The notes: generated from the letters alone by a model not told the origin. A stretch of 64,000 bases of DNA from Vicinamibacterales bacterium (GCA_029940535.1 JAPYUM010000013.1:1-64000), one strand, 5' to 3'. Positions 1-10,895 are shown, numbered from the stretch's first letter. Program-made: numbers and translations.

Positions 1-393
1 AGTCTGGGTTCAGCGGGAACGGGGGTTACGGCTCACGCGGGTGCGCGGCGTCCCAGTCGCTGGCGAGGCGGAGTATCAGCGGGGGGCAAGCTGGAAGAGC
101 CAGGCGTCGCAGGAACGCGGTTCTGGGGGCAACTTTGGGGGCAACTCATGACAACATATAATGGAGTCTATTTAGAATCAGCTATTTACAGCAATGATGT
201 GGTTGACGTACCGCTACCAACATCACGTGCCTATAGACAACATTAGAGCCCCCCGACGCCTTAACGCCCCCTGAACAGAGGTTCGGGGCGCATGACGGAT
301 CCGATAATGGGTATTATGATAACCGGCACAGGGGGGACCAGAGCCCCGGGGCGCCCTAATCCGTCCTATGTTCAGACGTCTCGTCGGAAAACC

Positions 394-2511
394 CTACGAC
401 TTTTCCGGCGGCGGGCCCCCGGCATTCTCGGATTTGTCCAGTAGGGCCTTGCGGCTCAGGCGTATCTTGCCGGACGGGTCGACGTTGATTACTTTGACCA
501 GGACCTGTCCGCCCTCCTGCAACTCGTCACGCACCTCTTTCACCCGGTAGTGCGCAATTTCCGAGATGTGGAGCAAACCGTCCACGCCGGGCAGTACTTC
601 GACAAAGGCGCCGAAGTCGGTGATGCGTTGCACGGTGCCCAAGTAGGACTTGTTGAGTTCCGGCGTCGCGGTCAACTCCTCGATGATCGAGAGCGCCTTT
701 TGCGCCGATTCGTCATCGCTAGACGCGACGTTCACCCGACCATCGTCCTCCACGTCGATCTTGACGCCGGTGCGTTCGATGATGCTCCGAATCGTTTTTC
801 CGCCAGGTCCGATCACGTCGCGGATCTTGTCGACCGGGATTTGAATGGTGACGATCCGCGGCGCATAGGACGAGATGTTTTCACGCGGCTCACTCAGGGT
901 GGCCTGCATCCGCTCCAGGATGTGGAGCCGCCCCGCCTTCGCTTGGCTCAACGCCTCCCGCATGATCTCACCCGTGATCCCGCCCACCTTGATGTCCATC
1001 TGCAAGGCGGTGATCCCGTCCGCGGTGCCGGCGACTTTGAAGTCCATGTCGCCGTAGTGGTCTTCCGCCCCCGCGATGTCGCTGAGCACGGCGTGGCGGC
1101 CGGTGGCTTCATCCATGATGAGCCCCATGGCGACCCCCGCGACCGGCGCCTTGAGGGGCACCCCCGCGTCCATCAGCGCCAATGCACCGCCACACACCGA
1201 TGCCATCGATGACGAACCGTTCGACTCGAGAATGTCGGAAACGACCCGCATGGTGTACGGAAACGTGTCTTCGCCGGGGATGACCGGTTGCAGGCTGCGC
1301 TCGGCCAGGTTGCCGTGCCCGATCTCGCGACGTCCTGGACCGCGGAGGAACTTCACCTCTCCCACCGAAAACGGAGGGAAGTTGTAGTGCAACATGAAGC
1401 GCTTGTACACCGACCCGTCGACCTTCTCGACCTTCTGCTGATCATCGGCCGTACCCAACGTCGACGTGACGAGAGCCTGGGTCTCGCCGCGGGTGAAGAC
1501 GGCCGAGCCGTGAGCCCGCGGTAGCAGCCCGACATCGCCGGTCACGGTCCGGATCTCGTCGAATGCTCGCCCGTCCAATCGGTGCCCTCGCTCGAGAATC
1601 TCGTCGCGGAGCACCTTCTCCTTGAGCGCCTTGAAGGCGCTCTTGCTGTCGGCGCGGCGCGTCGTCTCGTCCTCGGGGATGGTCGCCAGATAGTCGTCGA
1701 TCACCTTGTCGACGGCCGCATAGCTCTCGAGCTTGTCCTTGAGCCGCATCGCGTCGGCGAGGGGGCCGAGCAGCGCTGCCTCGACCTCGGCTGCGGTGGC
1801 GGCGTCCACAGACTTCACGGTGACCTCGAGCTTGGCCTTGCCGGCCGCCGCGGCAAGCTTGTCAATCTCGACAATAATGTCTCGGATGGCGGCGTGGCCG
1901 GCGTCGAGGGCGCGGATCATGTCCTCTTCGGAGACGATCTGGGCGCCCGCCTCGACCATCACCAGCGCGTCCTTGCTGCCCGCCACGACGAGATCGAGGC
2001 GTCCTTCACGACGCTGGGTGTAGGTCGGATTGATGATGAGTTCTCCGTCAATCAACCCGACACGCACCGCGGCGATGGTGGTCTTGAACGGTATCGCCGA
2101 CAGCGCCAGGGCTGCGGACGCCCCCGTCAGCGCCAGGACGTCTGAATCGTTGTCGGTGTCAGCCGAGATGACGAACGCGACCACTTGGGTTTCGCGACGC
2201 CATGTGTCTGGAAACAACGGTCGAAGCGGTCGGTCGATGACTCGGCTCGTGAGGACTTCTTTCTCAGGAGGCTTGCCCTCACGCTTGAAGAACCCGCCGG
2301 GGATCCGGCCGGATGCGTACGTGTTCTCACGATAGTCGACGGTCAACGGCAGAAAGTCGAGGCCCTCCCGCTCCCAGGAGGCGTAACAGGCGGTTACGAG
2401 GACCATGGTGTCTCCGTATCGCACCACGACTGACCCACTGGCCTGTTTGGCAAGTTTGCCCGTCTCGATGGTGAGGGGCTGGCCGCCGACATTCACTTCG
2501 GCTGTATGCAT
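394..2511 (-). CDS. pnp: polyribonucleotide nucleotidyltransferase (PNPase)
   Basis: 705 aa; two RNase PH-like domains, KH motif (IPVDKIRDVIGPGGKTIRSI) and C-terminal S1 domain; downstream of rpsO. Confidence 0.98.
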   Translation of the reverse strand: MHTAEVNVGGQPLTIETGKLAKQASGSVVVRYGDTMVLVTACYASWEREGLDFLPLTVDYRENTYASGRIPGGFFKREGKPPEKEVLTSRVIDRPLRPLFPDTWRRETQVVAFVISADTDNDSDVLALTGASAALALSAIPFKTTIAAVRVGLIDGELIINPTYTQRREGRLDLVVAGSKDALVMVEAGAQIVSEEDMIRALDAGHAAIRDIIVEIDKLAAAAGKAKLEVTVKSVDAATAAEVEAALLGPLADAMRLKDKLESYAAVDKVIDDYLATIPEDETTRRADSKSAFKALKEKVLRDEILERGHRLDGRAFDEIRTVTGDVGLLPRAHGSAVFTRGETQALVTSTLGTADDQQKVEKVDGSVYKRFMLHYNFPPFSVGEVKFLRGPGRREIGHGNLAERSLQPVIPGEDTFPYTMRVVSDILESNGSSSMASVCGGALALMDAGVPLKAPVAGVAMGLIMDEATGRHAVLSDIAGAEDHYGDMDFKVAGTADGITALQMDIKVGGITGEIMREALSQAKAGRLHILERMQATLSEPRENISSYAPRIVTIQIPVDKIRDVIGPGGKTIRSIIERTGVKIDVEDDGRVNVASSDDESAQKALSIIEELTATPELNKSYLGTVQRITDFGAFVEVLPGVDGLLHISEIAHYRVKEVRDELQEGGQVLVKVINVDPSGKIRLSRKALLDKSENAGGPPPEKS

Positions 2512-2615
2512 AATGTCACTCCAGAAACGTTCCTAATGGCGAGGGGACGAGCGAGTACGAGGACCAGTCTCGGAGCATCCAGCTCTCCCGGTCCGTCGAC
2601 CGACGGAGACCCAAT

Positions 2616-2885
2616 CTACTTCCGGAGACCCAACCGGCGAATGAGATCGGCGTATCGCCCGGAGTCCTTGGATTTCAGATAATCGAGCAACCGTCGTCGC
2701 TGCCCGACGAGCTTCAGTAGCCCGCGGCGGGAATGATGATCCTTTGTGTGGATCTTGAAATGTTCGGTCAGATAACTGATGCGCTCGCTCAGAATCGCGA
2801 CCTGTACTTCCGGTGAGCCGGTATCGGTTTCGTGAACCTGGTACGAGCCGATGAGCTCGGTCTTCTGATCCTTCTGTAACACCAC
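2616..2885 (-). CDS. rpsO: 30S ribosomal protein S15
   Basis: S15 signature ([44 protein letters not shown]); GTG start chosen after a GGAGG-type SD, shorter than the ORF-track start at 2948. Confidence 0.95.
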   Translation of the reverse strand: MVLQKDQKTELIGSYQVHETDTGSPEVQVAILSERISYLTEHFKIHTKDHHSRRGLLKLVGQRRRLLDYLKSKDSGRYADLIRRLGLRK

Positions 2886-2997
2886 TGCCACCTCCACGAA
2901 CGGTCCAGATACGACCGCTGCGAGATGGTCGAACAACTGGTGCTCCAAACCGCCGTTATTACAGCGTCCTCCCTTTGATAGGGTGAACGGACCGATC

Positions 2998-3936
2998 CTA
3001 CACTAGAACAATCTTGGGATGCAAAAGTCGGTCGTCCCCCGGTTCCGCGATCGCGAGTAGCCGTCCCCCTTCATCCAGAACCCGCAGCCGGTCGGTGACT
3101 CCCCACGTCGGAGGCTCAGTGCCGGGTGCGCAGTCACCCTGACCCAGTGGGTTGCCGTGGGCGGCCCGCCGTGCTCCAGCGGCAGTCACGACCACCTGTG
3201 GAAGGTCTCCGGCCAATCGGTCTATCGGCACCATCCGCGTCGACGCCGTTGCGCCCGTCTCGACCAGTGCCGTGAGCGTCACGACGTCCTCCAGACCGAA
3301 CGGTCCATGGCGCTCGCGGCGGAGCGTTTCGAGGCAGGCACCGCATCCCAGCCGTTGGCCCAGATCGTGCGCGAGTGAGCGCACGTAGAATCCGGACGAG
3401 CACACCAGCCGGCATCGAAGCCGCATGCCGTCTATCGCCAGGATAGACAGGGTGTCGATGGTGACCGTCACCGGTGCGAGTTCGACCGGTGCGTTCCGGC
3501 GCGCCAGCTTGTAGGCGCGCACCCCGCCGACCTTCTTCGCCGACACCGGCGGCGGGCGCTGCGGATGTGAGCCCATGAATCCGATCGCCGTGCTGCGGAT
3601 CTCATCGTCCGTGGGGCGGGCGGTCCGTGGACGCGCGGCGTCATCGGCATCGGATCCGCCAACGACGCGGCCGGTGATGTCGTAGCTGTCGGTGACAAGT
3701 CCCAGTTTGATGACGGCCTCGTATTGTTTGCTGGCGCCGGTAAACAGGGATGCCAGTCTGGTCGCCCGTCCGACCACGAGAGGCAGCACACCCGAGGCCA
3801 TCGGGTCGAGCGTGCCAAGATGACCGACCTTGCGGATGCGGAGCGCCCGGCGGGCGATGGCGACGATGTCGTGGGACGTGGGGCCGGCCGGTTTGTCGAC
3901 CACCAACACCCCGTCGAGCGCGGAAGGTTCCGTCAC
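2998..3936 (-). CDS. truB: tRNA pseudouridine(55) synthase TruB
   Basis: [49 protein letters not shown] motif; GTG start overlapping the nrnA stop (GTGA). Confidence 0.95.
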   Translation of the reverse strand: MTEPSALDGVLVVDKPAGPTSHDIVAIARRALRIRKVGHLGTLDPMASGVLPLVVGRATRLASLFTGASKQYEAVIKLGLVTDSYDITGRVVGGSDADDAARPRTARPTDDEIRSTAIGFMGSHPQRPPPVSAKKVGGVRAYKLARRNAPVELAPVTVTIDTLSILAIDGMRLRCRLVCSSGFYVRSLAHDLGQRLGCGACLETLRRERHGPFGLEDVVTLTALVETGATASTRMVPIDRLAGDLPQVVVTAAGARRAAHGNPLGQGDCAPGTEPPTWGVTDRLRVLDEGGRLLAIAEPGDDRLLHPKIVLV

Positions 3937-4910
3937 GGCACAGTGATGACGCCCGCCACCCGTTTGATCACTTGCTCGCGGGTGTCGGTCGTCGGGTGTT
4001 CGACCGTGAATCCAGATGCGTTTCGGTGCCCGCCGCCGCCATAGCTGACCGCCACCTGGCGGATGTCGATGGCATCCTTCGATCGCAGACTGACCCGTAG
4101 TTCGCCGCCGGACTCCTTGAGGAAGATCACCGCTTGGACGTCTCTGGCGGCGAGCGGCAAGTTGACGATGCCCTCCAGGTCGTCGGACGCGCACCCCGCC
4201 TCGGCCAGCATGGCGTCAGTCAAGGTCAGGACGGCGATCTGGTTCTCGTGCTCGAGACGCATCTGGTGCAGCAGTGTCCCGGTGGCGCGCAAGCGCCCGA
4301 CGCTTCCGTTGTTGTAGACTTCCGCCGCGATCGTGGCTGGGTCGACACCGGTGGCGGCGATACGCTGGCAGATCCGGAAGGTCCGATCCGTGATGTTGGC
4401 ATGCCGGAACGACCCGGTGTCGGTCAAGATGGCCACGTAGAGCTGTGTCGCCATCGCTTGGGTCAACGTGGCTCCCAGCGCCTCGACCAGGTCGCTGACC
4501 AACTCCGCGCAGGCGCAGGCGGACACATCGTGCCAGTTGATGGCGCCGTACATCGCGTTGCCAGCGTGATGATCGATGTTGAGCAGGGTCTGACGCTCGA
4601 GTTCGCGGACGCCGGTGCGGTCGAGGCTGCTGCACTCGAGTACGACGACGGCGTCAAACATCTCCTCGACCGACTCGGCGATCTCGATCGTCGACACGTC
4701 TGGCAAGAACGCATACGACTCGGGCGCCGGGTCGGCATTGACGATCCGGACCTGTTTGCCCAGTTGTCTGAGCGCGGCGCCCAAGCAGAGTTGTGAGCCC
4801 AGCGAGTCGCCGTCGGGCCGCGCGTGGGAGGTCAGCAGAAAGCGGGTGCCCGCCAGCAAGGTGTCCCGTATGCGTGACGCGTCAGTCTGCGGAGGAGTCA
4901 CCATTGTCAC
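3933..4910 (-). CDS. nrnA: bifunctional oligoribonuclease/PAP phosphatase NrnA (DHH family)
   Basis: HARPDGDSLGSQ, NIDHHAGN and C-terminal YGGGGHRNASGF (DHHA1) motifs. Confidence 0.93.
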   Translation of the reverse strand: MTMVTPPQTDASRIRDTLLAGTRFLLTSHARPDGDSLGSQLCLGAALRQLGKQVRIVNADPAPESYAFLPDVSTIEIAESVEEMFDAVVVLECSSLDRTGVRELERQTLLNIDHHAGNAMYGAINWHDVSACACAELVSDLVEALGATLTQAMATQLYVAILTDTGSFRHANITDRTFRICQRIAATGVDPATIAAEVYNNGSVGRLRATGTLLHQMRLEHENQIAVLTLTDAMLAEAGCASDDLEGIVNLPLAARDVQAVIFLKESGGELRVSLRSKDAIDIRQVAVSYGGGGHRNASGFTVEHPTTDTREQVIKRVAGVITVP

Positions 4911-5268
4911 CGTTCTCCTCGGACTGAGGGGCGTTCATGTGGAGTTCTTCCAACACCTGCGCGATGCGCTGCTCTCGTTCGAAGGAGTCGTCGTACACGA
5001 ACGTCAACTCCGGCACGTGCCGGAGCCGCATGCGCCGTCCTAGCTGGCTGCGAAGGAACGTGGCGGCGCGTTTGAGGCCGCGCTGGGTCTCGACCTTCGA
5101 GGCGTCAATCGGCGCCGTGTAGTACACCCGTGCATGCCGCAGGTCCCGGCTGAGCTTCACATGCGTCAATGTGACGAGTCGCACCGCCGGGTCGCGAACC
5201 GACCGCAGCAGCAGGGTCGACAGCTCCGCCCGAATCTGGTCGCCGACGCGCTGCGGACGTGCTGGCAT
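4882..5268 (-). CDS. rbfA: 30S ribosome-binding factor RbfA
   Basis: RVGDQIRAELSTLLLRSVRDPAVRLVTLTHVKLSRDLRHARVYY; position in operon. Confidence 0.93.
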   Translation of the reverse strand: MPARPQRVGDQIRAELSTLLLRSVRDPAVRLVTLTHVKLSRDLRHARVYYTAPIDASKVETQRGLKRAATFLRSQLGRRMRLRHVPELTFVYDDSFEREQRIAQVLEELHMNAPQSEENGDNGDSSAD

Positions 5269-5280
5269 GTGTATTTAGTA

Positions 5281-5390
5281 CTCAGGCGGGGCTATGCCCC
5301 GAACCCCACGCGACCACTGCGCGGGGGGCCGGAGAGCCCCACTTCGTGGCCGCGGGGCGCGCATTGTCGCGCGCCCTACGTTCGGTGTGC
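5281..5390 (-). repeat. dispersed GC-rich intergenic repeat, family A, between ylxP-like gene and rbfA
   Basis: Reverse complement contains GCGGCCACGAAGTGGGGCTCTCCGGCCCCCCGCGCAGTGGTCGCGTGGGGTTCGGGGCATAGCCCCGCCTGAG, aligning with 30645-30717. Confidence 0.82.
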
Positions 5391-5409
5391 CTTAGGCACG
5401 GGCCGGTCG

Positions 5410-5691
5410 CTACAACAGCCATTCGACCTCGCTGCGGACGAGCAGGCCTGGTTCGACGCGTTCGATTTCTGAGACGACGCTGCCGAGCGTTCGTTCAGCG
5501 ATCTCCTGGTCCACCCCAATCGTGACTACTCCCAGACCGGCGCGCTGGCGCAGGTCGTGGTGCGCCACCTCGGCCACGGCGACGTTCAGTCGAGCGACCC
5601 GGTCCTTCAGACGTCGCAGCACCGCCCGCTTGTCCTTCAACGAGCGCGCACCAGCTACATGCAGTTCGATGGACAGCAGCCCGACGATCAT
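5410..5691 (-). CDS. DUF503 family protein (YlxP-like)
   Basis: MIVGLLSIELHVAGARSLKDKRAVLRRLKDRVARLNVAVAEV; conserved position between infB and rbfA. Confidence 0.88.
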   Translation of the reverse strand: MIVGLLSIELHVAGARSLKDKRAVLRRLKDRVARLNVAVAEVAHHDLRQRAGLGVVTIGVDQEIAERTLGSVVSEIERVEPGLLVRSEVEWLL

Positions 5692-5751
5692 CGGGAGTCT
5701 TTCGGGGATATCTCCAGACCCAGAGGCCTGCGCGGGATCGGATGCTCCGGG

Positions 5752-8574
5752 CTATACGACCGCGGCCACCTTCTCCACGGTGAAAATTTCGACGACATCA
5801 CCAATTTTCAGATCGGCGTAGCGTTCGAAGGCCAGACCGCACTCCAGACCGTTCTTGACTTCGTTCACGTCGTCCTTGAATCGCCGCAACGAGCCGAGCC
5901 GGCCTTCGTGGATCACGACGTTGTCTCGAAGTAGCCGAGCCTGCGTGTCGGTGGCTCGATTGATCTTGCCAGCCGTGACCAGACAACCGGCGGCGGCGCC
6001 AAACTTGGGCACCTTGAAAATTTCGCGTACCTCCGCCGTGCCGACCTGTACCTCCTTGATGGTCGGATCGAGCAACCCGGCCATCGCCTTCTTGATCTCC
6101 TCTGTCACGTCGTAGATGACGCGGTGGAGTCGAATATCGATTGCCTCCCGGTCGGCCATGGCCTTCGCGTTCCGGTCAGGTCGGACATTGAACCCGACGA
6201 TGATGGCGTTGGAGGCTGCTGCGAACACGACATCGCCCTCATTGATGGCTCCCGCGCCACTGCTGAGAAGCCGCACTTTCACCCGGTCATCACCCAGCTT
6301 GCTCAGCGCGTCGGCGAGGACCTCGGCCGAGCCTTGAACGTCCGCCTTCACGATGATCGGGAGCTCCTTGGTTCCGCCTTCGGCGAGCTGCTGCTGCAAC
6401 GATTCCAGGGTCAAGCGACCGCCCCGGGCGCCAAGTGTCTTGGCCTTTTCCTGGCTCTGGCGAAGGACCGAGATCTGACGGGCCTTGGCCGCGTCGTCCA
6501 CCGCCTGGAACGTATCGCCGGGCTGCGGTAGCCCCGTCAGACCCAGCACCTCGATTGGGCTCGACGGACCAGCTTCTTTCTGTTTGTTGCCACGGTCGTC
6601 GATGAGTGCCCGTACCTTCCCGACAATCGACCCGGCGATGAAGTTGTCGCCGGTACGCAACGTGCCGTCCTTGACCAAGACGGTGGCGACGGGCCCACGC
6701 CCGCGGTCGATCTTCGCCTCGAGCACCGTGCCGCTCGCGCTTCGCTTCGGATTGGCTCTGAGTTCTGCCAGCTCCGTGACCAGCAACACCATTTCGAGCA
6801 ACAGATCGAGGTTCTCCTCCTTCTTGGCGGAGACTTCGACCGTGACGGTGGTCCCGCCCCAGTCTTCGGCGGTCAACCCGAGTTCCGAGAGTTCCGTCTT
6901 GACGCGCTCAGTGTTCGCGTTCGCCTTGTCGATCTTGTTGATGGCGACGATGAGTGGCACTTCCGCCGCCTTCGCGTGCTCGATGGCCTCCTTCGTCTGA
7001 GGCATGACCCCGTCGTCTGCCGCGACCACCAGGATGACGATGTCGGTCACTCGAGCGCCACGCGCTCGCATCAACGTGAACGCCTCGTGGCCAGGGGTGT
7101 CAAGAAACACGATACGTTTGTTCTTGGTCTCGACCGAGTAGGCCCCGATGTGCTGGGTGATACCGCCCGCCTCACGTTCGGCCACGCGCGACTTCCGGAT
7201 GGCATCGAGCAACGTGGTCTTGCCGTGGTCGACGTGGCCCATCACCGTGACCACGGGAGCCCGCGGAACGAGGTCACCCTCTTGGGTGGATGTTGATTCG
7301 ACGTCGACGACCTCTTCTTCGTACGAGCGCATCTCGACGTCGGCGCCGAATTCGCGCGCCACGATGGTGGCGGTCTCGGTATCGAGTGTCGTATTGATGT
7401 TCATCATCATCCGACGCTCGATCATTTTCTTGAGCACGTCCTTGGCGCGCAGTTCGAGCTTGTCGGCGAGGTCCTTGACCGTCATGCCCTCGGCGAGCGA
7501 GATCGTCCGCGTGATCGGGGGCGGCGGCGCCGGCGTGTACGGAGCGGACGGACGTGGTGGCCGCCGCTTGCGACCGCCGGGTGGGCGAGGCGGTGGTCTG
7601 AAATGCGGTCGGTATCCGACCGCAGGGGTGTTCGGGCGAATCGCGGGGCGCGCGGGGACAGCCCTGACCCCGCCGGCCGGCGCACTCGGTCGCGGCGCTG
7701 CCGCGATCGGACGTGACCCGGGTCGTGGGCGCGCCGGCCGCGGCAGCGCGGCGGTGCCAGTCGGTGCGGCCGGCGTGGGCCTGGTCGGCACCACTGTGGT
7801 CTTCGGCTGTGGCGGCGTGAGCAAGGGCGCCGTTTTCTCGACGCGCAGCCTCATCGTTGGTGGCACGACTCGGCCCGTGGGGGCCACCGGTGTCGTCGCG
7901 GCGGGCGGCGTCGGCGTCGACTCGGCGTCTGCCGCTGGAGTGGACGGTGCTTCTGACTTCGTCGTCGGCACTGGCGCACTGTCGTCGGCGGTCGGCGGCG
8001 CTGGTGGAGTGGGCGCCGGTGCGTCTGGCACCGTCGCGGCCGGCGTCGGAGCCGCGTCGGGCAGCGTGGCCGTCGGCTGCAACGGCGCGGTCGGAGCCGC
8101 GGCCGGGTCTTCGATCTTGAGCGATCGCAGCCTCGGTGCGCTCGACGGTCGGCGCGCGGGCGGCGGCGCCTCAATTGGTGGAGTTGGCTCCGGAGCCGGT
8201 GTCTCGGCTACGGGTGGCTCGACAACAGCGTCGCCCTCCTCCTCGGTTTCCACTGGTGGCACGACGGCCGGCGCCTTGACCAGTCGTGGCGGGCCCAGCC
8301 GTGGGCGCATCGCCGGCTCAGGTGTCTTTGCGCTCTTCGCACTCTTTCGGCCCTTCCCGGACGAGGCCGCCTTCTGCGAGAACAGGGGGCCTGTCGGCAG
8401 GCTCACGTCGCGTTCGCGCGCCAGACGCTCGGCGAACTGCCTCGCGACGATTTCCTCGATGGTGCTCGAGGCACTCTTTACCTCGATGCCATGCTCCTGC
8501 TTGAGAAGGTCCATGACCTCCTGACTCGGGATGCCGAGCACCTCCGCGACCTTGTAAATCCGGATCGTGGCCAA
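5752..8574 (-). CDS. infB: translation initiation factor IF-2
   Basis: GTPase motifs [28 protein letters not shown]; long Pro/Ala-rich linker after the N-terminal IF2_N domain. Confidence 0.98.
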   Translation of the reverse strand: MATIRIYKVAEVLGIPSQEVMDLLKQEHGIEVKSASSTIEEIVARQFAERLARERDVSLPTGPLFSQKAASSGKGRKSAKSAKTPEPAMRPRLGPPRLVKAPAVVPPVETEEEGDAVVEPPVAETPAPEPTPPIEAPPPARRPSSAPRLRSLKIEDPAAAPTAPLQPTATLPDAAPTPAATVPDAPAPTPPAPPTADDSAPVPTTKSEAPSTPAADAESTPTPPAATTPVAPTGRVVPPTMRLRVEKTAPLLTPPQPKTTVVPTRPTPAAPTGTAALPRPARPRPGSRPIAAAPRPSAPAGGVRAVPARPAIRPNTPAVGYRPHFRPPPRPPGGRKRRPPRPSAPYTPAPPPPITRTISLAEGMTVKDLADKLELRAKDVLKKMIERRMMMNINTTLDTETATIVAREFGADVEMRSYEEEVVDVESTSTQEGDLVPRAPVVTVMGHVDHGKTTLLDAIRKSRVAEREAGGITQHIGAYSVETKNKRIVFLDTPGHEAFTLMRARGARVTDIVILVVAADDGVMPQTKEAIEHAKAAEVPLIVAINKIDKANANTERVKTELSELGLTAEDWGGTTVTVEVSAKKEENLDLLLEMVLLVTELAELRANPKRSASGTVLEAKIDRGRGPVATVLVKDGTLRTGDNFIAGSIVGKVRALIDDRGNKQKEAGPSSPIEVLGLTGLPQPGDTFQAVDDAAKARQISVLRQSQEKAKTLGARGGRLTLESLQQQLAEGGTKELPIIVKADVQGSAEVLADALSKLGDDRVKVRLLSSGAGAINEGDVVFAAASNAIIVGFNVRPDRNAKAMADREAIDIRLHRVIYDVTEEIKKAMAGLLDPTIKEVQVGTAEVREIFKVPKFGAAAGCLVTAGKINRATDTQARLLRDNVVIHEGRLGSLRRFKDDVNEVKNGLECGLAFERYADLKIGDVVEIFTVEKVAAVV

Positions 8575-8607
8575 CCTGTGTCCTCTGTTTTGCCGCTACG
8601 TGTTGGT

Positions 8608-10155
8608 TCAGTCGCCTTCTTTCGAAGGTTCGCTGTCGGTCGTCTCCGAGTCAGGTGCGGTCTGGTCGCCAGGGTCACCAGATGTCTCGCTCACCGACTC
8701 GTCATCGTTCCCCGGGTCTTCCGGGTCCGCCGGCGCCTCCGGGGCGGCCGCCGTCGTCTCTTCGTCGGCTGCCTCCGACACCGGTTCAGGCTCTGCGATC
8801 TCGGGTGGGGCGGCCGCCTGGGTCACCGCGCCCGGAAGGGGCTCGATGCCCTCTTGTGGCACTGCCTCGGTGGTTCCGCTTCCAACGGCGCCACCAGCCG
8901 CCATCGTGGCCGCTTCGGCGCCCTGCCTCAGCGCTTCCGCCGCACCCTCCGACAGACCCAGTACCTCGCTCAACTCGGACGCGCTCGCCGATACCATCCG
9001 TTCGACGGTCTCGATGCCGGCGGCGTTGAGCTTTTCGACCATCTCCTCGTCGAGTCCCGGCACCGACAGCGGAGCCGGCTCCGCTTCGAGGTCGTCGAAT
9101 TGAGCCTCGACTTCGCGTCGCTTTTCCTCTTCGCTCTTGATGTCTATTTTCCAACCGGTCAGCTTTGCCGCCAGCCTGACGTTTTGACCCTTCTTGCCAA
9201 TGGCGAGGGAGAGCTGTCGATCCTCGACGACAACTTCGATCACTCGATCCGCTTCGTCCACGACTGAAACGCGCTGAACTCGTGCCGGGCTGATGCCGTT
9301 GGTCACGAACGTCGCGGGGTCATCCGACCACTCGACGATGTCGATCTTTTCGCCGCGGAGCTCGCGAATAATGGCCTGCACCCGCGTGCCCTTCATCCCG
9401 ACACAGGCGCCCACCGGATCGACCTCGCGTTCGCGCGAGGCCACGGCGACCTTGGCACGGTCGCCCGCCTCTCTGACCGCGCCGCGAATGATGACGGTGC
9501 CGTCGTAGATTTCCGGTACTTCCTGCTCGAACAACTTGATGAGCAAGACGGGGTCCGTGCGCGACAAGATGATTTGCGGCCCCTTGGTGTTCTTGTTCAC
9601 GTCCTTAATCACGGCGCGGACCCGGTCACCGGTGGTGTAGTTCTCAGCCCGCGACTGCTCCCGGCGTGGGAGGAGTGCCTCGACGCGCCCGACTTCGACC
9701 ACGATGTCCCCGCTTTCGAAGCGTTTCACCAGGCCGTTGATGACTTCGCCGACACGCTCGCTGAATTCGCCGAACACGTTCTCGCGTTCGGCCTCACGGA
9801 CCTTTTGAAAGATGACCTGCTTGGCCGTCTGTGCCGCGATACGTCCCAGCACGTCGGTCGGTTTGGGGAATTCGATTTCCATCCCCGGCTCGGCCTCTTC
9901 GCCGTAGAGCTCCCGGGCCTCGGTCAGTGAAATCTCGGCCAACGGATCAGTGACTTCCTCCACGATCTGTCGCACCGCGAAGAGCTCAACCTGTCCGGAG
10001 TCCGGGTTGAACTTGGTACGCAGATTCTCGTCTGACTTGTAGTACTTGCGCGACGCCGTCAGCACGGCGTCTTCGATGGCCGTGATGATGACATCGGCCT
10101 CGATGCCCTTTTCCTTGGCCAGCGACTCAATGGTTTGCTGTAACACGTTGTTCAT
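8608..10155 (-). CDS. nusA: transcription termination/antitermination protein NusA
   Basis: NusA N-domain, S1, KH motifs (VGACVGMKGTRVQAIIRELRGEKIDIVEWS); acidic C-terminal tail. Confidence 0.97.
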   Translation of the reverse strand: MNNVLQQTIESLAKEKGIEADVIITAIEDAVLTASRKYYKSDENLRTKFNPDSGQVELFAVRQIVEEVTDPLAEISLTEARELYGEEAEPGMEIEFPKPTDVLGRIAAQTAKQVIFQKVREAERENVFGEFSERVGEVINGLVKRFESGDIVVEVGRVEALLPRREQSRAENYTTGDRVRAVIKDVNKNTKGPQIILSRTDPVLLIKLFEQEVPEIYDGTVIIRGAVREAGDRAKVAVASREREVDPVGACVGMKGTRVQAIIRELRGEKIDIVEWSDDPATFVTNGISPARVQRVSVVDEADRVIEVVVEDRQLSLAIGKKGQNVRLAAKLTGWKIDIKSEEEKRREVEAQFDDLEAEPAPLSVPGLDEEMVEKLNAAGIETVERMVSASASELSEVLGLSEGAAEALRQGAEAATMAAGGAVGSGTTEAVPQEGIEPLPGAVTQAAAPPEIAEPEPVSEAADEETTAAAPEAPADPEDPGNDDESVSETSGDPGDQTAPDSETTDSEPSKEGD

Positions 10156-10173
10156 GAGGCTTCCTGTCGACCG

Positions 10174-10677
10174 CTAGATCTCAACCTCGAGTTGTGCGCG
10201 CGCCACCGCCGTGCCCGGAACCCGGCGCGTTGTCTTGCCGTCCTCAATAACGATAGTGCCGTCGTCCACATCAGCGATGCGACCCGACACGAACCGCTGT
10301 CCATCGACCAGCTCGTTCGTCACGATTCTGACTCTCCGGCCGACAAACCGAACAAAGTCATCCAAACCGCGCAGCGGTCGATCCAGCCCCGGTGACGACA
10401 CTTCGAGCGTGTAGTGCTGCTCGAAGGTGATCTCCGCATCGAGAATCGCGCTGACATCCGTACTGACCGTCGCGCAGTCGCTCACGGTGACGTTTTCTCC
10501 ACTGTCGCCGGTGTGTTCCGCCGCCGGCGACCCGACCCGGTCGATCACGATGCGCAGCATCCAGCCAATCGACTCGCGTCGAAACTGGACGTCGAAGAGT
10601 TCAAGCCCATGACTGCGGGCAACACGCTCCGCGATGTCGCGCACGGCGCCGAGACGATCAGTCGGTGACTGCGACAC
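10174..10677 (-). CDS. rimP: ribosome maturation factor RimP
   Basis: VEVSSPGLDRPLR signature; GTG start at VSQSPTDRL preferred to the ORF-track start at 10821. Confidence 0.9.
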   Translation of the reverse strand: MSQSPTDRLGAVRDIAERVARSHGLELFDVQFRRESIGWMLRIVIDRVGSPAAEHTGDSGENVTVSDCATVSTDVSAILDAEITFEQHYTLEVSSPGLDRPLRGLDDFVRFVGRRVRIVTNELVDGQRFVSGRIADVDDGTIVIEDGKTTRRVPGTAVARAQLEVEI

Positions 10678-10776
10678 TGCCAGCGCCTTGTCTCGCGGTT
10701 CACACGACGATGGTGGCGCACAACCGGTTCCCGGGGCCACCTCGAAAAACCCGAATCCAGCCGGCCCAAATCCGCC

Positions 10777-10807
10777 CAAAAAACAAAAAGCGGGCCAAAA
10801 CGCCCAC
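10777..10807 (-). terminator. candidate intrinsic terminator between asnS and rimP
   Basis: On the minus strand GTGGGC-GTTTTG-GCCCGC stem followed by TTTTTGTTTTTT; lies downstream of asnS and upstream of the preferred rimP start. Confidence 0.6.
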
Positions 10808-10895
10808 TCGTTGTTCATCACAGGGAACGTAACCGGGGAACTATATCACGAGAGACCGCGTCGCGAAGACCGGGACAAATCGCGACATCGAAGGG

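Noticed and set aside
7500-8300. Low-complexity repetitive tract that might be a repeat array
   Set aside because: Explained by the Pro/Ala-rich linker of IF-2, a common feature of this protein.
7148-8524. 458-aa Gly/Ala/Ser-rich plus-strand ORF antisense to infB
   Set aside because: Mirror of the Pro/Ala-rich IF-2 linker; low complexity.
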